Shown here: in pieces, positions 17,001 through 26,794 of the stretch
Layout of the letters: each line of letters begins with the position of its first letter
How positions within the stretch are numbered: the stretch's first letter is position 1
Assembly (NCBI GenBank): GCA_963700105.1
Contig: CAVOWL010000006.1
Coordinates: 1-64,000, forward strand
Origin: CAVUWL01 sp963700105
Lineage (GTDB): Bacteria; Actinomycetota; Thermoleophilia; Solirubrobacterales; 70-9
Reading direction: 5' to 3'
Length of the DNA stretch: 64,000 nucleotides
Made by a program: the position numbers and the translations under genes
The notes under the pieces: model-generated
The model's database searches: none
Told to the model about the DNA's origin: nothing
What the model saw: the letters and a program-made list of their open reading frames with translations, nothing else

Positions 17001-19689
17001 TCGAAGGTATCAGCGGTCGAGCCGGCGCCACCGCTTCCGGCCTCGTTGGTGGCTACGGCGCGGAAGTGGTAGACGGTGTCAGGGGTGAGCCCGCTGACGA
17101 GCGTGGTCGCGCTTTGGAAATGCTTACTCATCCCGACCCCGACTTCGGGGCTGGTCGTGGTCGCGTTGGCCCAGCCGCTGCTCTGGTATTCGGCATTATC
17201 GACGTATTCGAACTGCACAGTCGTGTTGGCTCCGTTTGGATTGATCTCAGCCCCCAGCAAGGCTCGATCTGCGTGCACCTCGGTGGCCGCCGGTTCTTTG
17301 CCGGTGGGAACGCCCGGGCGTCGTCGTGAAGATCTGATCTTCGCCATCGCTGGTGCCGGCGCCGTTGGTCGCGACGACTCGGTAGTGGTAGGTGGTGTAG
17401 GGGGTGAGTTCTCCCGCCAGCGAAGCGGAGAGCGCTTCTTGGCTATGGGAGCCAGCCTTTTCGGCGATCGGGGTGCTGTGGCCGTAGGCTTCGGTCGGGC
17501 CCCATTCGAACTTGTATTCGGTTTTTTCGCCGTTGCCCAGGAACGAGCCGTTCAGGGTCGCGCCGGATTCGGTCAGGTTCGTCGCTTCTTCGGTGCTGAG
17601 GCCCAGCACCTGCTGGGGGGTGTAGGTCTGATCGGCGCCGTACTTTGGGCCGTTTGCGCTGCGCACGGCAACCCGGTACTGATAGGCCGTGCCGCTCGTG
17701 AGGCCAGAGATCGGCGCGTGCACCTCGGCAGCTGGGCCGGCGCTTGGAATCGGGTGGGTGTCGACTTCTTCGTTAGCTTCATTTAGGCAGGGGACTTCGC
17801 TGGCGCCTTCCCAACGACCGCCCTTGGTCGTGGTTTTGACCGATGCGGTGGCGCTGGGGGGAGTGAGAGCGGAGGAGTCCACGCTCAGCTGGGGCAGCGC
17901 CGTTCGGGCAAGCCGGCCGATGAATTCGATGCTGTAGGGGCCGCCAGCCGATCCGGTTACAGCCACGTTGCCGGAGCCAATTTCGCTCATCCCTTCAAGC
18001 GCGGACTGCACCGTGGCGGCTTCTGCTTCATAGGAGAGGACGGTGCCTGCCGTGAGCGCGGTGGAGGTGGCGGCTTCGGTGGCGGCCTGGGAGAGTTCGA
18101 GGCTCCCCGAACCGACTTTTGTGATCGTCGTATTCGGGGGGATGCCGGATCCGGTGATTGGCTCGCCGGCGGCGAAAACGCCAGCTTTGGTCGTAAGGGC
18201 GCTGATTGTTTTGGAACCGGCGGACAGCTCGGCACCTGTAGCGGTTTCGGAGGCGGGCTGTGAGAGTTCCAAAGTCCCCGAACCGATTTTGGCGATCGTG
18301 GTGGCGGAGGGAATGCCGTGATCCGGAGATTTCCTGGCCGACGGCGAATTGCCCCGATTTGGTGGCGAGGCCGCTGACTTCCTCAGAGCCTGAGGAGAGA
18401 TCTCCCTGGCCGGTCGCGGCGCTGAGGTTGCCGGTGGCGGTGGCGGAGGTGGTTTGGCCGTCAAAGCCGAGGCTGAAGTTGCCGCCGCTGGCGCCTGAGA
18501 TGGTCAGGCTTTGGATCGCGTTGGTCGTGGTGGCGGAGTTAACAGAGCCCTTTTCTGCGTATTCGAACTGACATTCGGTGACTTCGTCGCCGCCGTTGGG
18601 ATCGACCTTGGCGTTGAGGGTTCCTGAGGTAGGGGTTGGACTGGAGACGGGTTGGTAGGTGGCCTTGGTGAGGACCGTGTCAGGGGAGAAGATTTCGCTA
18701 CCGGCGTAGAGGTAGCCAGAAGAGTTAACCGCCATTGGATTGCCAGTATGGAGGTTTTCAATGAATTGGCCCGAGGAGTCGAATTCTTCGCTTCCAATGA
18801 GGATATTTTCATTGGTTGGATCCACCGCCGCGCTTCCGTATGGGAAGCTATGTAAAAAGGTTCCGCTCGAGTCGAACTCGTCGACAACCCCCTTCCCCGC
18901 ATCGGCGACAAATAGGTTTCCATTGGAATCGACCGTTATGCCCTCAACTTGTGCGAAGGGTCCGCTGGGCGTACCGGTGAGTTTGTTATTGGAGATGTAG
19001 CTGGCGGTCGCAGGGAAGTCAACTGGACGCTGCTGTGCATCGACGATTTCGACATCATCCTCGGGCGAAGTTAAGGAGAGATAGATCCGTCCCCTAGAGT
19101 ATGTGTTTGAGTTATCTACTGCGGTGTGGATTTCAGTGTTGCAGCTAAAGCAGCTCAAGGATGAATTAATGTCGATCCATGAGTGAGAGTAGGTCTCGCT
19201 GTTGACACCGGTTTTTTCGTAGATGTCGATCTTTCGGGGGTTTCCATTGGCAACGAAGAGCTCGCCATTTGATTGGTCGACGGCCACCTGCAGACTCTCG
19301 GCGAGAAAGCCAACGGGAGTGGTTGTGCTGGGCGTGTCCAACAGCGTCTGCGATGGGTAAGCGTTGAACTCATAAATACCATTCTGACCTGGATATTTGG
19401 AAGAGAATTCCCCTCCGTCCGTGACCCAGACGTCTCCGCTGGCATCAAGCGCGAGCGTATCGACCCCCGGCACTCCAGATGAAAACGTTGAATCGAATGG
19501 GCGATCCGCAAGAGCCGATGGAGGGCTAAGACCGAAAATGCCCAAGGTCGAGCAAAGCGCGACGATGGCAATCGCATCTCCCGCTACGCGCCGGCGCCCG
19601 TGTTGCAGGCCCAATGGCGACAAGTTTCGTTTACGCCTTGGCTCAGCCGAATCGCGATTAACCAGAGTCGTCACAGCCTTCATCGCCAT
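14065..19689 (-). CDS. B1: giant secreted NHL / Fn3-like / PD40-like protein, three frameshifts
   Basis: About 1,875 residues if three one-base insertions are ignored, near 18322 (GGATCACGGC), 17310 (GGG for GG) and 16752. Order: signal peptide (core 36-56, ALA|D); NHL-type repeats (VAVDQSNGELFVANG, ITVDSNGNLFVADAG); a region with two GSGIP...TTI...GSG-LELS repeats and a GNVAVTGSAGG segment found only in this copy; Fn3-like domains (TTYHYRVVATNGAGTSDGED); RQQTGATHL then DCRAYELVS; PD40-like repeats (SDGTKVFFSSEEHLT); a second NHL block; CKASDECHG; and a Cys-x11-Cys tail (CKAGLVKKHGNCV) followed by a Lys/Arg/His-rich end. ATG 19687-19689 directly follows the A'1 stop. All three breaks sit in well-conserved sequence, so an intact gene is likely. 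Confidence 0.75.
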
Positions 19690-22608
19690 CTAGGCCACCG
19701 CCCTCGCGTGCCGCAGGTGGCGCGTGGTATGTCTCGCCCCGCCGCACGGCGTCGCGAGCCGCTGGTTATAGCTATCGATGGCGCCGTTTTGGCCATCGAT
19801 TTGAACCAACGTAGCGAGCGGTGCTTTACAGAGACCGGTGCTATTGACTAAGAGGCCCTTATTGCCACCGTCGAGGCTGAGGGTGAAGCGGGAAACTGGC
19901 GCATCGGGAACTGTCTTAAAGGACGTGCGGAGGCGCCCTTTCACGGTTTCGATCTTGCCGTCTAGGTCGATATCGATCTGGCCATTTAGCGCGGCGACGA
20001 TGTCAGGCAGCCCGCTCTTGTTTTCTGGGGCTGAGCGGAGATAGACCGGGCCTTCGAGCGGCCCTTCTAGCAAGGGAGTGCTCGCCTTTGCAACACCGAT
20101 AATCGAGCTGGTTGGACATCTGTTCGCCGCGAACTCAACTTTGGTGCAGGGGTTCTTGATGTGAGCGTTATCGATAATCTCGGAGGAGGGCAGGGTTACC
20201 GCGGTCGAGGCAATGTTGGCTTCGCCCGAAGCCGCAGCAAGGCTCGCGGTCAGTGCCGGATTACTCGCTCTCCTGGTCGCACCGCTCACACTTAGAGCAA
20301 GTTTCGGATCAAAGGGGAGCGAGCGACAATTGGCAACTTGGAAAGTTTCTCGCGGACTCATGATCGCGCCCTGATTGCCAAAGACTTCACTATCGACCGA
20401 AAAGGGGTCGCAGTTGGTCGGGTTGAGGGTGAAGTTCGGTCGGTTGAGTTCGATACGAATCTCACGCAGACGCAGCGGAATACCTTCGAGAATTTGCGGC
20501 AATGGATCCGAGACCGCGGTGATCTGAGCCGTTTCAGGGTTGACATGAAGGGCGACTCTAACGACCACATTGCCGAGGTCATATGGGCCGGAGACTGCCG
20601 GAGTGATCACCGCCAAGGAGAGAGGGGCACCTTTGTAGGGTCCGGCAAGGTATACCTTGCCGGATACATATAGGGGATGAGTTCCCGCCCCTGCTCCCGT
20701 CACTGCGGTACCAATCTCGGAAGCCGCAGGGCAGCTCGGGTTGGCCTCCTCTTGCAGTCCGGAATAGCTACTGCTCGCGGCCAAGGCCAGCGCGGCATCT
20801 GAGCAGTAGGGGATTCCCGCCAAGGTGGCGCTGAAGCCGGGTGGAGTAACCACATTGAGGGCACTTAGGTTTTGGTCGCCGTCGTTACGGGTCACCTGAA
20901 CCGAGAAGGCAGTATGGGCGCCTGCCATGTTGCCTGCCGAAGACGCTTCGAACCCGGGGTGAAAGGGACGCTCTGATCCCGGGCAGGCTGTACCGTTGGG
21001 ACCCGAATCAAGGGTGAAGAATTGAGTCGAGGTCTGGGTCCCGATCGTCTCATCCCAAGGCGTGAAGGTTGTAGTCACCGGGTAGGTACCGCATTGCGTC
21101 GGTGTCGCCAAAAGGCCGCGTTCGGAGCCAAAGAAGTGCATATCAAATGCGGTGAGCGGGCTTTGGGGAAGGTTTTGGAAGGAAATCGAAAGCTGCCCGG
21201 TGACAGGATCGGGCGTAACGATTCCAGCCAGTTTCACATGGAAAGCAAATCCATTTGCGACCAGGAAGATCCGGTAGCGATCTCCTGGCAGCGGTTGGCC
21301 AAGATAAACGTAGCCGGGAAGGGGGCCCGGAAGGGCCGAGCTATCGATGGTTAGACTCCCTACCTTGGAATCTTCTGGGCACTGCGCTTCTTCTTCAGAA
21401 GCAAATGCACCGAGATGGGCTTCGGCATCGGTACAGGCAGTCTTGCCATCGGCAGCACCCGCATTGATCGAGAAGCCCGGCGGAAGGGTAACCGTGGTGG
21501 CACGCAACTCTGTCGGGGAGGGTACCGTTGGACTCAGGAGCTGAGGGATCGAAAGGTCAATGTTGATGCCCGAAGGCGCATCGGTGGCGGTCGTGGTCGG
21601 CTCCGCGTAGAGGCTCGGATCAAAGCTGAGCTGATCGCACCCAGTCATCTTCGGCCAAGCGTCTTCCTGGGAGGTAATTCCGCCGTCGTAGGAGAGAACT
21701 TCAAGTGACGAACTGAGCGGCGATTCACAGGTTGTGGGATTCTGCAGAAACGGAGTTAGAGGACTGTTGGATGGAATGGGCGGGAAGCTCTTGAAGTCGG
21801 TTTCACAAGTCTGGTAGATCGTGCTCGGATCGGTCGTGCTGCGAGCTCCAGTCGCGTCACAGAGATTGCCAAGAAACGCCGTTTCACCGCTACCGGTATC
21901 GGCCTTGTCTATGCGCAACAGATCGTGATCGTGTTCCGCGGGAACTCCCCATAGGTCCTCCCTATATATGTGTAGCGGCTGGGCCCCATGAAATAGCGAC
22001 ACGCCGGTGGCATTAAGTCCGTAGTCGCCCCCGGTACGAGCGCTCAGCACGAGAAACTGGGGGGCTCCGACAAGAAATATCCTGAAGCCGCTTAGACCTG
22101 AAACGTTGGGCGGGGGGACGAGATTATAGACCGCACTGTCGAAGTTAAAATCTCCGCCGACTTCACTCGTAACTCCAATGCTAACGATGCCGATCTGAGA
22201 ATCAACCGGGCAACTATCGATCGCGAACTCCGCGTTTGTGCACTGAGGGGTTGCATGCGGGTTGCCGATGAATCCAGCAGGAAAGTGGACCGTTGCGTCT
22301 TTGGCATCCTCACAGTCGCAGGGGTTTTCACTTGCCTGAAGGACGCGATTTTTGACCGCGTAATCGATCTCCACATCGGGGTGTCCACCGGCCTGGGCGG
22401 TCGATGGAAGCACCGAGTAATATTCGATAGGAGTGTTGGCTCCTGCTGCTGGAGCGAAGAGAAGGGTAGCTCCAAGAAGGGCTAGCAATGCAAACAGACT
22501 AGGATTTGCCCAGCCGCGAAGCCGGGAAGCAGCCAAATTGCGCATTGGACCGGCGTCGGATCGGTCTGGTGCAGACCCGCCCGCGTTAAATCGTGATCGC
22601 TGAAGCAT
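19690..22608 (-). CDS. A'1: secreted four-module two-cysteine repeat protein
   Basis: 972 residues from ATG 22608; a second in-frame ATG at residue 22 would also leave the signal peptide (core 37-52, AGA|NTP) complete. It has the same four-module plan as the A'' proteins, with CTNAEFAIDSCPVDSQIG, CTDAEAHL...CPEDSKVG, CSDAALAL...CPAASEIG and CTKVEFAANRCPTSSIIG, each followed by a P-L-x-G-x-V-Y type strand. A' differs from A'' in its end (QNGAIDSYNQRLATPCGG plus a short basic tail). A GGAG ribosome-binding site lies 3 bases before the start and can pair in a hairpin (22612-22627). Family and function are unknown. Confidence 0.8.
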   Translation of the reverse strand: MLQRSRFNAGGSAPDRSDAGPMRNLAASRLRGWANPSLFALLALLGATLLFAPAAGANTPIEYYSVLPSTAQAGGHPDVEIDYAVKNRVLQASENPCDCEDAKDATVHFPAGFIGNPHATPQCTNAEFAIDSCPVDSQIGIVSIGVTSEVGGDFNFDSAVYNLVPPPNVSGLSGFRIFLVGAPQFLVLSARTGGDYGLNATGVSLFHGAQPLHIYREDLWGVPAEHDHDLLRIDKADTGSGETAFLGNLCDATGARSTTDPSTIYQTCETDFKSFPPIPSNSPLTPFLQNPTTCESPLSSSLEVLSYDGGITSQEDAWPKMTGCDQLSFDPSLYAEPTTTATDAPSGINIDLSIPQLLSPTVPSPTELRATTVTLPPGFSINAGAADGKTACTDAEAHLGAFASEEEAQCPEDSKVGSLTIDSSALPGPLPGYVYLGQPLPGDRYRIFLVANGFAFHVKLAGIVTPDPVTGQLSISFQNLPQSPLTAFDMHFFGSERGLLATPTQCGTYPVTTTFTPWDETIGTQTSTQFFTLDSGPNGTACPGSERPFHPGFEASSAGNMAGAHTAFSVQVTRNDGDQNLSALNVVTPPGFSATLAGIPYCSDAALALAASSSYSGLQEEANPSCPAASEIGTAVTGAGAGTHPLYVSGKVYLAGPYKGAPLSLAVITPAVSGPYDLGNVVVRVALHVNPETAQITAVSDPLPQILEGIPLRLREIRIELNRPNFTLNPTNCDPFSVDSEVFGNQGAIMSPRETFQVANCRSLPFDPKLALSVSGATRRASNPALTASLAAASGEANIASTAVTLPSSEIIDNAHIKNPCTKVEFAANRCPTSSIIGVAKASTPLLEGPLEGPVYLRSAPENKSGLPDIVAALNGQIDIDLDGKIETVKGRLRTSFKTVPDAPVSRFTLSLDGGNKGLLVNSTGLCKAPLATLVQIDGQNGAIDSYNQRLATPCGGARHTTRHLRHARAVA

Positions 22609-22611
22609 CTA

Positions 22612-22627
22612 CTCCGCCAGAGCGGAG
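22612..22627 (-). promoter_or_regulatory. Hairpin covering the A'1 ribosome-binding site
   Basis: CTCCGC (22612-22617) and GCGGAG (22622-22627) pair perfectly around a 4-base loop. On the minus-strand mRNA the 3' arm carries the GGAG Shine-Dalgarno 3 bases before the ATG at 22608. It could limit A'1 translation. This junction is also the only clear gap (142 bases) inside copy 1. Confidence 0.4.
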
Positions 22628-22750
22628 AGTGTCGCCCAAAAAGGCCGTACATTTACCCTTCGTTGAAGTCGCACGAGCTAGCCTGGCAACTAAACGCGTC
22701 CCACGCACGGTATTGCTTGCGCCACTCAAAATGAGGGAAAGAATGCTCAT

Positions 22751-25700
22751 CTAGCGACTCCGCCGCCGCTTGCGGTCACGACGATGACGATGCTTGCGAG
22801 GTATCTTTCCCTGTCGCCCTTGGTGGCGGACGGGTGGTCCGAAGTTTCCACCGGTCCCGAGCGGTGTTCCGGTCCCGTTCTTTGACGCCCCGGGAAATTC
22901 GCTGCCGGGACCATGGCACTCATCAGCGGCTTCGCAGGAGGGGGGCGGTGGTGGAGCGGAGAACCCACCGCCCGCTCTGGCATCGTAAAACTTAAGGAAG
23001 AGGCCGTTGTGGTCCTGGGGAACCAATGTGTCGTCGGTTGAGAAATAGACGTCCGTGCCGCTGGCGCTGACCCCGATCAGTCCGGGGAAGGCCAGGGGAT
23101 TGACTTCTTCAGACCCTCCTTGCCCGCCTGTGGCGCCGGTACCAGGGGTGATCAGCTGGGGGTGGCCAGCCACGTACTCATAAACATCCTCGCCTTCGTT
23201 GGTGTCACCGTGAACGAGCGCTTCGTCAGTGCTGAAAAAGGTGCGACCGTCGTTGGTCATAAAGAGACCGTCTTGGCTGGCTTCCACGTTTGACACCGGA
23301 GCTTCACCATTCGGATTGCAGGAAACACAGACAATCTTTCGGGCCGCGGGTTCATACGTATACATCTCGAGGTGACCAGCGTTGTCGTACTGAGTGACGG
23401 GCGACGCCGTGACGAACGCCATGTGACTGTCGTTGGGTGTGACCTCCATCCTGGCTATCGGTGTATCGCTACATGCGTTGTCGGTAAGGTCGGGGAAGGG
23501 ACTTTGATAGCAGTAAGGGCCGGTAGTAAATGTGGTGACGTACTGAACGGTTCCATTTCGATAGTCATAGAGGTTTTCCCGATTAGGAAGTCCGCGTGAT
23601 CCGTCCAGCTGCTCTGGAGAGAAGAAATAGATGTCTCCATTTTCGGAAGCAATTGAGTTATCGGAGTGGCAATTGCCCCCCGCACCCCCTAGTAGGGTGC
23701 AGTAAGACACGTCTGAATAGGTAACGATGCCGCACTTCCTGGTGAAACTCGCAGCGCAGGCGTCCGAGTTGCCCGGTTCACCTGCCTGACCATTGTTGTC
23801 GCCCTTCGAAATCAGGGTAAGTGGATGACCTTCCCTTTCACCCGATTCTGACCACATGTACAGATCAACACTGGAGTCATGATCTTCAGATGTCAGCTGT
23901 TCCGCCGATGTGAAGTAAACCTTGGATCCGTCTGGAGTCATGCCGACATAGGTGACCGCATGTTCGGGAGCGATCTCATAAGTGGTCGCATCATCGACGC
24001 GCATGTAAAGCTGGCTAGGTTGAAGCTGGCAGCGCGCCACTGGGCTACTGAACGTACTTTCGCAATGGGTCAATTCTGGACAATGCGCCGCACCACAGGG
24101 CCCCGTGGCTCCGGCAGCCATCAGGATGTGGGACCCGTCAGCGGAAACCGACGGGATCTGGAGTGGATCTCCAGCTTCGTCGCCAGGCTCGGAGGGAATC
24201 GCATCGCCCCCCGCGAGCTTCGAAACAATTTCAACCGAGTCAGTCTTTGTGTTGTTGTCATACACAGAGCCCGGAGGGACAACCTGCCCACCGAGTGCAA
24301 ATGGACTCCACTCCGTGGCAAAGACAAAGTGGCTGAGGTCGGAGGATGCGGTCACATCCCCCGGACAATTATTTCCTGCCGCGTAACTTTCGACAGCCGT
24401 CGGACAATCGAGAGCGTGCGTACCTCCCGGCGTCGGCACAGAGACTCCGCCTACGCCAACAAGGTTACCCCCAGGTACTGTCGCGAGATTGGTCGGCCAG
24501 CGGTCGAGAAACTGTCCTTCCGAGTTCCAAACATAGGGAGCGTTAGAGGCCCCGAAGGAATTGACGCTGCCGTCATTCCAGTCAACAAATGTATCCATGG
24601 CTGGGTCACTCAACACATTATTTTGCAGAAGCCCAGGCGAGAACGTGGCCGCACTTGACTCATTCGATCGGCCAATCTGGCGTCCCTCTATACCTGTGAG
24701 TCCTGACCCCACCACGCCAGCTGAGACGGGAGGCCCCATCGGCGGGCCGCCGTCGACTGCGGCTTCTTGGGAGGGTAACCCGACGTATTTGGTCACCCAA
24801 CCGGAGTCGGTGCGGGTCGCGACGTAGAGATCGCCGTCCCCGTCGATCGGACTACCCCCGGAGTTTGGAATGGTGGAGTAGAGCCCAACAAAGGAAAAGC
24901 GGGAAGGGTTGGATGCTTGTCCTGTATTGGGCCCGCCCGGATATAGAAGTGTGCCGCCCGCGCTTTCGGGGGAGACAAGCTCGTAGGCCCGACAGTCGGG
25001 AAGATAGTTAGCCTGGGTTTGCTGGCGTACGTTTTCATTGGGACAGCTGGGCGGATAAAAATTGAAAGTGTGATCTTCAGCCGTGGTCGTGCCGTCGGCA
25101 TTTTTGACCACAATCGTGTAGTGATAGACAACTCCAGGTTGGAGACCGCTGAGGGTGACTTCGCGGTGCTGGTCAGAGTTAGCTGCTTCGATCGTACCTT
25201 CTTGTTCGGGCTCAACCTGGCCATAGTCTGTCGTCGGCCCGTACCTAAATTGATAGGTGGTGGGGAGCCCATTTGGATTCACAGTAGCCACCAATCTGGC
25301 CGATGTTGCCGTCAGATCTTCGGCTTTAAGGCCGTCGATGGAGGGCGGTTGGGTCGTCGTAAATGTCCCGTCCGCGCTATGGCCCGTTGCATCTGCCGTG
25401 TTTGTGGCTACGAACCGATAGTGGTCTTCGGTCCCCGCTGAAAGCCCGGTAACCGTCGCTGAGACATGGGTAGAGTTTGAGAATGGAGCTTTAGCCGGAT
25501 CTGGCGTGCACGGCAAAATGGTGCCATAGCCCTTATTGAATCCATATTCGAGGTGGCATGCTCCTACTTCCCCTCGACCGGCTGGGTCAATCGTCGCGTT
25601 GAGAGTAACTTCACTTTCGGTGACACCGGTGGGCGCTTCAGGCGTGACGATGGGTCGAGCATCGTCGAAGACCGCGATGTCGTTGCTGCTCGAGTTCGCC

Positions 25701-26794
25701 ACATAGACCGTGTGGGAGCTGCCATCTACGGCGATCCCGCCGGCTCCAAAGAGATGCCCCGCGCCAAAGGAGTCCAGCGGTTCGCCGCCCTGCAGTGTTG
25801 CAAAATGATCGATTTCCGATCCAGTGCTCTGGTAAAGTTCTTCGGCGGGGAGATCGAGGGCATCTGGTGCACCCGAATAGTAGTTTCCAGCTGGATCAAC
25901 CTTCAGCCACGGGGCGCCGGAGTTTTGGTAGGGCGGGATCGGGGTGCCGTCCTGTTTATATTCCCAGACATTATTGGAGAAGCCAAGATTGCCTCCGACG
26001 TAGAGGTTCCCATTGGGACCGCCGACGGCCACCCCAAAAATTGGACCATGACCACTAAACGGCCCAAAGTCGGCGTCGGAGCCATTCTTCTGACCAGCAG
26101 CGCCCCAGGTCGTCAAGATGTGCCCTGCGGGATCGAACTTCGACACCAGACTGTCACCGAGGTCGGCAACATAGATATCGCCCGCCGATGGATCCGCTTC
26201 TTCGCAGGTTGGAGTGGTTGACGGGGTCAGCCGCGGCTGATGTTGAAAGCATGTGTTGTCAACGGCAAGGTATGTCGGCGCCTCAAACGCGCCCGGAGAT
26301 TCGCCGGACGCGCCGGTCTGGCATTCGTCGCCGGGATGGCCTTCGGCGGGGCAGACGTCCTCTTCAGATGTTCGACCGTGTTCGACCGCAGTTTTGTTAA
26401 CTTCCTCTCCGAACATAAGGATGAATTCGCCTTTGTCATTGAACTTCTCCACCCTGTGATGCCCGGTGTCGGCGACGTAGATATCGTGGGTTTCCTGGTC
26501 GACTTCAACGTCGGTTGGCCCTGACAGAAGATCCGTCGCGCTTGTCGCCGGATTGGAAGTCGCGGCGCCGAAGGTTGTCGTGAATACATGGCTGGTAGCT
26601 GCCAGCGCGGGGGTGGCAGTGAACAGGAACATTGTCACAGCGAAAGCTGCCCCACTGGCTTTCCAAGGGCGCATGAGTGGGGGGCGGCGATGGAAGCCAA
26701 AGCTGAGAAGAAGAGACGTCAGGGGTTTTAGCCAGAGGCGCCCGCTCTGTGTAGAGCCAGCCCTAGGGAGTGCCGGACGGTGGAGATCGATCAT
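22751..26794 (-). CDS. C1: giant secreted NHL / Fn3-like / PD40-like protein
   Basis: 1,347 residues from ATG 26792-26794, overlapping the D1 stop as ATGA. Order: signal peptide (core 48-62, ALA|AT); NHL repeats to about 385 (DVEVDQETHDIYVADTGHHR, IAVDGSSHTVYVANSSSNDI); two Fn3-like domains (YHYTIVVKNADGTTTAEDH); RQQTQANYLPDCRAYELVS near 625; PD40-like repeats (MTPDGSKVYFTSAEQLT, then GDIYFFSPEQLDGS) to about 1,290; and CEAADECHGPGS before a Lys/Arg-rich tail (PRKHRHRRDRKRRRSR). C differs from B by having one NHL block and no Cys pair in the tail. The text-like PD40 repeats suggest a beta-propeller. Probably cell-surface or extracellular; ligand unknown. Confidence 0.85.
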   Translation of the reverse strand: MIDLHRPALPRAGSTQSGRLWLKPLTSLLLSFGFHRRPPLMRPWKASGAAFAVTMFLFTATPALAATSHVFTTTFGAATSNPATSATDLLSGPTDVEVDQETHDIYVADTGHHRVEKFNDKGEFILMFGEEVNKTAVEHGRTSEEDVCPAEGHPGDECQTGASGESPGAFEAPTYLAVDNTCFQHQPRLTPSTTPTCEEADPSAGDIYVADLGDSLVSKFDPAGHILTTWGAAGQKNGSDADFGPFSGHGPIFGVAVGGPNGNLYVGGNLGFSNNVWEYKQDGTPIPPYQNSGAPWLKVDPAGNYYSGAPDALDLPAEELYQSTGSEIDHFATLQGGEPLDSFGAGHLFGAGGIAVDGSSHTVYVANSSSNDIAVFDDARPIVTPEAPTGVTESEVTLNATIDPAGRGEVGACHLEYGFNKGYGTILPCTPDPAKAPFSNSTHVSATVTGLSAGTEDHYRFVATNTADATGHSADGTFTTTQPPSIDGLKAEDLTATSARLVATVNPNGLPTTYQFRYGPTTDYGQVEPEQEGTIEAANSDQHREVTLSGLQPGVVYHYTIVVKNADGTTTAEDHTFNFYPPSCPNENVRQQTQANYLPDCRAYELVSPESAGGTLLYPGGPNTGQASNPSRFSFVGLYSTIPNSGGSPIDGDGDLYVATRTDSGWVTKYVGLPSQEAAVDGGPPMGPPVSAGVVGSGLTGIEGRQIGRSNESSAATFSPGLLQNNVLSDPAMDTFVDWNDGSVNSFGASNAPYVWNSEGQFLDRWPTNLATVPGGNLVGVGGVSVPTPGGTHALDCPTAVESYAAGNNCPGDVTASSDLSHFVFATEWSPFALGGQVVPPGSVYDNNTKTDSVEIVSKLAGGDAIPSEPGDEAGDPLQIPSVSADGSHILMAAGATGPCGAAHCPELTHCESTFSSPVARCQLQPSQLYMRVDDATTYEIAPEHAVTYVGMTPDGSKVYFTSAEQLTSEDHDSSVDLYMWSESGEREGHPLTLISKGDNNGQAGEPGNSDACAASFTRKCGIVTYSDVSYCTLLGGAGGNCHSDNSIASENGDIYFFSPEQLDGSRGLPNRENLYDYRNGTVQYVTTFTTGPYCYQSPFPDLTDNACSDTPIARMEVTPNDSHMAFVTASPVTQYDNAGHLEMYTYEPAARKIVCVSCNPNGEAPVSNVEASQDGLFMTNDGRTFFSTDEALVHGDTNEGEDVYEYVAGHPQLITPGTGATGGQGGSEEVNPLAFPGLIGVSASGTDVYFSTDDTLVPQDHNGLFLKFYDARAGGGFSAPPPPPSCEAADECHGPGSEFPGASKNGTGTPLGTGGNFGPPVRHQGRQGKIPRKHRHRRDRKRRRSR

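Noticed and set aside
16736..17786. Plus-strand open frames of 197 and 236 codons inside B1
   Set aside because: Antisense of conserved B1 sequence with Gly/Arg/Val-rich products.
23879..26221. Plus-strand open frames of 259 and 222 codons inside C1
   Set aside because: Antisense of an intact 1,347-codon gene with clear domains.
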